Source of the DNA: Legionella sp.
Lineage (GTDB): Bacteria; Pseudomonadota; Gammaproteobacteria; Legionellales; Legionellaceae
Length of the DNA stretch: 7,770 nt
Assembly: GCA_003507515.1 (NCBI GenBank)
Contig: DNVL01000230.1
Location: forward strand, 1 to 7,770
Direction: 5' to 3'
Shown: piece by piece, positions 5,329-7,770 of the stretch
Layout: each line of letters starts with the position of its first letter
How positions within the stretch are numbered: position 1 is the first letter of the stretch
The notes under the pieces: generated by a model
What the model saw: the letters and a program-made list of their open reading frames with translations, nothing else
Told to the model about the DNA's origin: nothing
The model's database searches: none
Position numbers and translations under genes: made by a program

Positions 5329-7050
5329 ATGCATGCTGAATCTGGGAAGGAACCACCATTTGTTGCGCAAATAAATCGTTTGGGCGTAGGTTTTAATGAG
5401 GCCCTTCATGCTCAGTCCTTAGCATTCCTTCATGCGTTATGGCATAAAGCGGTGTTCCCATTTGATCAATGGTTAACCAAAATGGAGCGAAGGGCGATCC
5501 AGCTGAGAGCGCATCAATTCGACAGGGTGATTGCCATGTTACAGATGGAAATTGCATTGCCTGAAGGCATCATGGACTCACTCCATGATTATTTAATGGC
5601 GTCTCCAGATGCCGAATCGATGATCCAGCCATTGCTTGCGTTGCATGCATCGGAATTAAACGAGCCAGCATATGAACACCATTTGATTCACCATGCTTTG
5701 CCGCATGCTTTGGAAATAGCTCATCGTGTCAACCAGGTGATAGAAAATCTCGGTTTGTTGACAGCAAAAGATCCTGCGACCCGATTTCTGCGTGCTGTGG
5801 CTACCTTGATGATGCAATTTCACGACCATGAACAAAAAAATAAAGGCGAATATCCCAGTGTGGAAGAGGCCACCGCTGCTCGCGTTTCAGGTTGGATTAA
5901 AACCGAATTATCCATTTCAGCGCAATCCGAATTAAGACAGCTCATTGATTTTATGGCTGACCGAATTATCGTGTTGGGCACGACGAGGATGGACAGCGCT
6001 ACCCGAACGATGGACTTGTCGGAGCTGTATTTTGATGTAAGGGACCTAGCTGCCAGCGCTGGATATCCGGTGGTATATACGCTACCTGCGGATCGTTCAG
6101 TTGTTCCGGAGACGAAGGCAGGATTCATTTATAGCATAGATACGATCCTGCTATTAACCGGTGTATGTGATAAAAACCCAGCATCTATTTATGACGTGGT
6201 GGTGGCTCAAGCGGCGGACCCAATGACGTCCACCCTTTCCATAATGAGCCGCTATTTTCAACGTCCCCTGTTGATGGTCCAATTTTTTGAAAGCAACGAT
6301 TTTTTTAGTCCATTTGAGCATGGCGCATCAGACCTCGCTAGTCAGCAAGCCTTTTTGATGGCTTTGATTGCTCATGTATGTCAGCGGGCTGAGTTGAGTG
6401 GATCCAGTTCGCACCCCTTTATTGCGTTTGTTCAGTTATGCAGAAAAGAAAGACTCATGCATGAGAGCCCCGCAGCGTTCATGCAAGCGTTTCACGCGCA
6501 ATGCACGGCCCTTGACATGGCACGAATACTGGGATTGTTTTTTTTCAGCGCCATTGATGCTGAAATGAATGTTTGCCTGAGCCAGGAGAGAGGGCTTGTA
6601 TTCGTGGTTAACAAATTAATATCCATGGGGTTCTCACCGAAATCCATGGCAGGCATTGCGTCAGGCCATTTTCAACCCTTGATTACCCCGCGTGCGCCGG
6701 TGAGGGATGCCGCAAATTTAAGGGCGATTCAATTGTTTTATGCACAATTAGACCCACCGTCAAAGGAGTGGTTCATCAGCGAACTTGTCTTTGCGATAGT
6801 GGTTCAGGCGGGTGAATTACTCGCAGTCAATGGGGGGGTGGTTTGTGAAAAAAAGTCTTTAGCACGGAGTGCTGTCACCATAGAAAAAAGCGAGTGTGTT
6901 CCCATGGTGATGGCATCCAGTTTACCGTATAAAATCGGCCAGCCGAGGACATTGAGAGAATCTTTCGAACGCTCGCGTCTGATGGGGCTGATTTGTACTC
7001 GCAATCGTCATCCGAGTGCTTGCACTTCGGTTTTTACTCTGCGAAACTAA
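5329..7050 (+). CDS. Uncharacterised protein with a likely HD-type metal-binding domain, possibly Legionellales-specific
   Basis: I do not recognise a named gene. The 573-residue product has no signal peptide or clear membrane helix and looks cytoplasmic and mostly helical. Residues about 115-190 resemble an HD-superfamily phosphohydrolase core: a His cluster HHLIHHALPH (117-126), about 40 residues, then FHDHEQ (164-169, the H-D pair at 165-166), then YPSVEEATAARVSGWI (175-190), which matches the segment after the HD pair in YHNxxH-type HD proteins. Asp207 or Asp211 could be the last metal ligand. The substrate is unknown. The rest (about 210-573) contains DLSELYFDVRDLAASAGYP (229-247) and GVCDKNPASIYDVV (278-291) but no known domain. 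It probably has its own promoter and has a good ribosome binding site. The final codons contain a terminator-like hairpin, which raises the question of a late frameshift. The HD assignment is inference, and degeneracy is possible. Confidence 0.8.
   Translation: MHAESGKEPPFVAQINRLGVGFNEALHAQSLAFLHALWHKAVFPFDQWLTKMERRAIQLRAHQFDRVIAMLQMEIALPEGIMDSLHDYLMASPDAESMIQPLLALHASELNEPAYEHHLIHHALPHALEIAHRVNQVIENLGLLTAKDPATRFLRAVATLMMQFHDHEQKNKGEYPSVEEATAARVSGWIKTELSISAQSELRQLIDFMADRIIVLGTTRMDSATRTMDLSELYFDVRDLAASAGYPVVYTLPADRSVVPETKAGFIYSIDTILLLTGVCDKNPASIYDVVVAQAADPMTSTLSIMSRYFQRPLLMVQFFESNDFFSPFEHGASDLASQQAFLMALIAHVCQRAELSGSSSHPFIAFVQLCRKERLMHESPAAFMQAFHAQCTALDMARILGLFFFSAIDAEMNVCLSQERGLVFVVNKLISMGFSPKSMAGIASGHFQPLITPRAPVRDAANLRAIQLFYAQLDPPSKEWFISELVFAIVVQAGELLAVNGGVVCEKKSLARSAVTIEKSECVPMVMASSLPYKIGQPRTLRESFERSRLMGLICTRNRHPSACTSVFTLRN
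7012..7035 (+). terminator. Terminator-like hairpin inside the last codons of the 573-residue ORF
   Basis: CCGAGTG (7012-7018) pairs with CACTTCGG (7023-7030) in a 7-bp stem with one bulged T. The loop is CTTG, and five Ts (7031-7035) follow directly. This is the layout of an intrinsic terminator, but it ends 13 nt before the TAA at 7048-7050 and encodes residues 562-569. The stem is short, so strength is uncertain. Confidence 0.42.
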
Positions 7051-7082
7051 ATCCTTTCTTGGGGGCAATAGAACCTTTTATT

Positions 7083-7086
7083 GAGG
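7083..7086 (+). promoter_or_regulatory. Ribosome binding site that sets the GTG start of the barrel protein
   Basis: GAGG at 7083-7086 stands 7 nt before the GTG at 7094, an optimal distance. The ATG at 7090 is only 3 nt away and opens a frame of just five codons. No convincing promoter was found in the 43-nt gap after the 573-residue ORF. Confidence 0.6.
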
Positions 7087-7093
7087 ACAATGA

Positions 7094-7770
7094 GTGAATA
7101 TCAATAAGGCAGTAATCGTTGCAATCAGTTCTATTCTATCCACTGTAGCATGTGCAGGAGGCATGCAAAATGAACCAGACACTTGTTGGGGAAACGTGGG
7201 CTCGTGCCAGGAAGCCCCTTTGCCTGAGCCCGCACCATGGCTACGCGTTTTTGCTTTCAGTGCAGGGCCTGGGACCACGAATAACGGGGCAACACAAACT
7301 GTTCATTTAAAAACAGGCATTCAAAAAACATATTATGCGACCGATGAGCGGACCACATTATTTAATGGTGAGCTTTTTTATGGCGCGCAACGCGCCATCA
7401 ATGCCATGTTCTTCGGGCAAGTGGGGGTTGCATTAGCGGTAGCCAGCAATGCGCATTTGAGTGGCAATATTTGGGAAGATGCGGATCCGGATTTTAATCA
7501 TTATCAATATCGTTACGATGTGAACCATGCACATTTAGCGTTAAAGGGTAAGTTGCTGGCAGAGGTAGGGCAGTTCGCTCAGCCTTATGTGAGCGCGAGT
7601 TTGGGTGTGGGTGCAAACCGTTCACATGATTTTACCATCGCACCGATTATTTATCAGGAAGTGCCAGCACCTCTGTTTGAAGATCATACCACCATAGCCT
7701 TTGCCTACACGCTAGGCGTTGGTGCGCAAACCGCGGTCAATGCGAATTGGCAAATCGGCATCGGTTACGA
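7094..7770 (+). CDS. Secreted outer-membrane beta-barrel protein (3' end cut by window edge)
   Basis: The frame opens at GTG 7094, directly after an in-frame TGA, and stays open for 225 codons to the right edge. Residues 1-21 form a signal peptide: Lys5, a hydrophobic core AVIVAISSILSTV, and an A-C-A cleavage site before Gly22. The mature part starts with a short Cys-containing segment (Cys31, Cys38). Alternating-residue strands follow, with Gly and aromatic residues typical of 8-strand-type outer-membrane barrels: LRVFAFSAGPG (50-60), FFGQVGVALAVAS (106-118), LSGNIWEDADPDF (122-134), NHAHLALKGKLL (144-155), QPYVSASLGVGANRSH (163-178) and FAYTLGVGAQT (203-213). From memory, the WEDADPDF and NHxHxAxKGKLL motifs belong to a family of Legionella/Coxiella outer-membrane barrel proteins; this was not checked. 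Its function is unknown; barrels of this shape serve in adhesion, stability or transport. The last strands lie outside the window. Confidence 0.85.
   Translation, partial: MNINKAVIVAISSILSTVACAGGMQNEPDTCWGNVGSCQEAPLPEPAPWLRVFAFSAGPGTTNNGATQTVHLKTGIQKTYYATDERTTLFNGELFYGAQRAINAMFFGQVGVALAVASNAHLSGNIWEDADPDFNHYQYRYDVNHAHLALKGKLLAEVGQFAQPYVSASLGVGANRSHDFTIAPIIYQEVPAPLFEDHTTIAFAYTLGVGAQTAVNANWQIGIGY

Noticed and set aside
5677..5898. SidE-type phosphodiesterase domain in the 573-residue protein, suggested by the His-rich HALPHALE
   Set aside because: The downstream FHDHEQ pair and the EEATA helix match HD-superfamily spacing better. The other SidE PDE residues and the ADP-ribosyltransferase domain are not seen.
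7142..7156. Possible lipobox (T-V-A-C, residues 17-20) in the barrel protein, suggesting a lipoprotein
   Set aside because: The -3 residue is Thr rather than Leu, and an A-C-A signal peptidase I site fits better. Beta-barrel proteins are not normally lipidated at this position.
7078..7278. 66-codon minus-strand frame over the barrel gene start
   Set aside because: It is antisense to a gene with a signal peptide and a ribosome binding site, and it has no start signal of its own.

Overview
The window looks like a chromosomal stretch from a gammaproteobacterium, most likely a member of the Legionellales. This rests on the class B PBP2/RodA/RsfS block of gammaproteobacterial type and on the two right-hand genes. 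The 573-residue HD-like protein and the beta-barrel protein with a WEDADPDF-type motif resemble families I remember mainly from Legionella. No database search was possible. By eye the base composition is mid-40s % GC, which is high for L. pneumophila but within the range of the genus.

Left part (1-3636, minus strand): from right to left it encodes rsfS (ribosome silencing factor), mrdA (PBP2, transpeptidase) and rodA (glycosyltransferase). They are packed with a 9-nt gap and a 4-nt ATGA overlap, so they are very probably one operon. PBP2 and RodA form the core enzyme pair of the rod-shape (elongasome) peptidoglycan synthase. The rlmH gene, which lies between rsfS and mrdA in E. coli, is absent here. 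Downstream on the same strand, the left edge cuts a small coiled-coil (DUF1640/CCDC90-like) protein whose 82 N-terminal residues are present.

Middle (3637-5328): a divergent promoter region separates rsfS from a proton-dependent oligopeptide transporter (POT/PTR2, MFS fold) on the plus strand. A hairpin overlapping the transporter stop codon may be its terminator. A good sigma70-like promoter follows for the next gene.

Right part (5329-7770, plus strand): an uncharacterised 573-residue protein with a likely HD-type metal-binding core comes first. A hairpin plus T-run, resembling an intrinsic terminator, lies inside its last codons before the stop. It is followed by the N-terminal 225 residues of a secreted outer-membrane beta-barrel protein that starts at GTG and runs off the right edge. 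No RNA genes, insertion sequences, CRISPR arrays or phage genes were seen. No intergenic stretch exceeds 300 bases.
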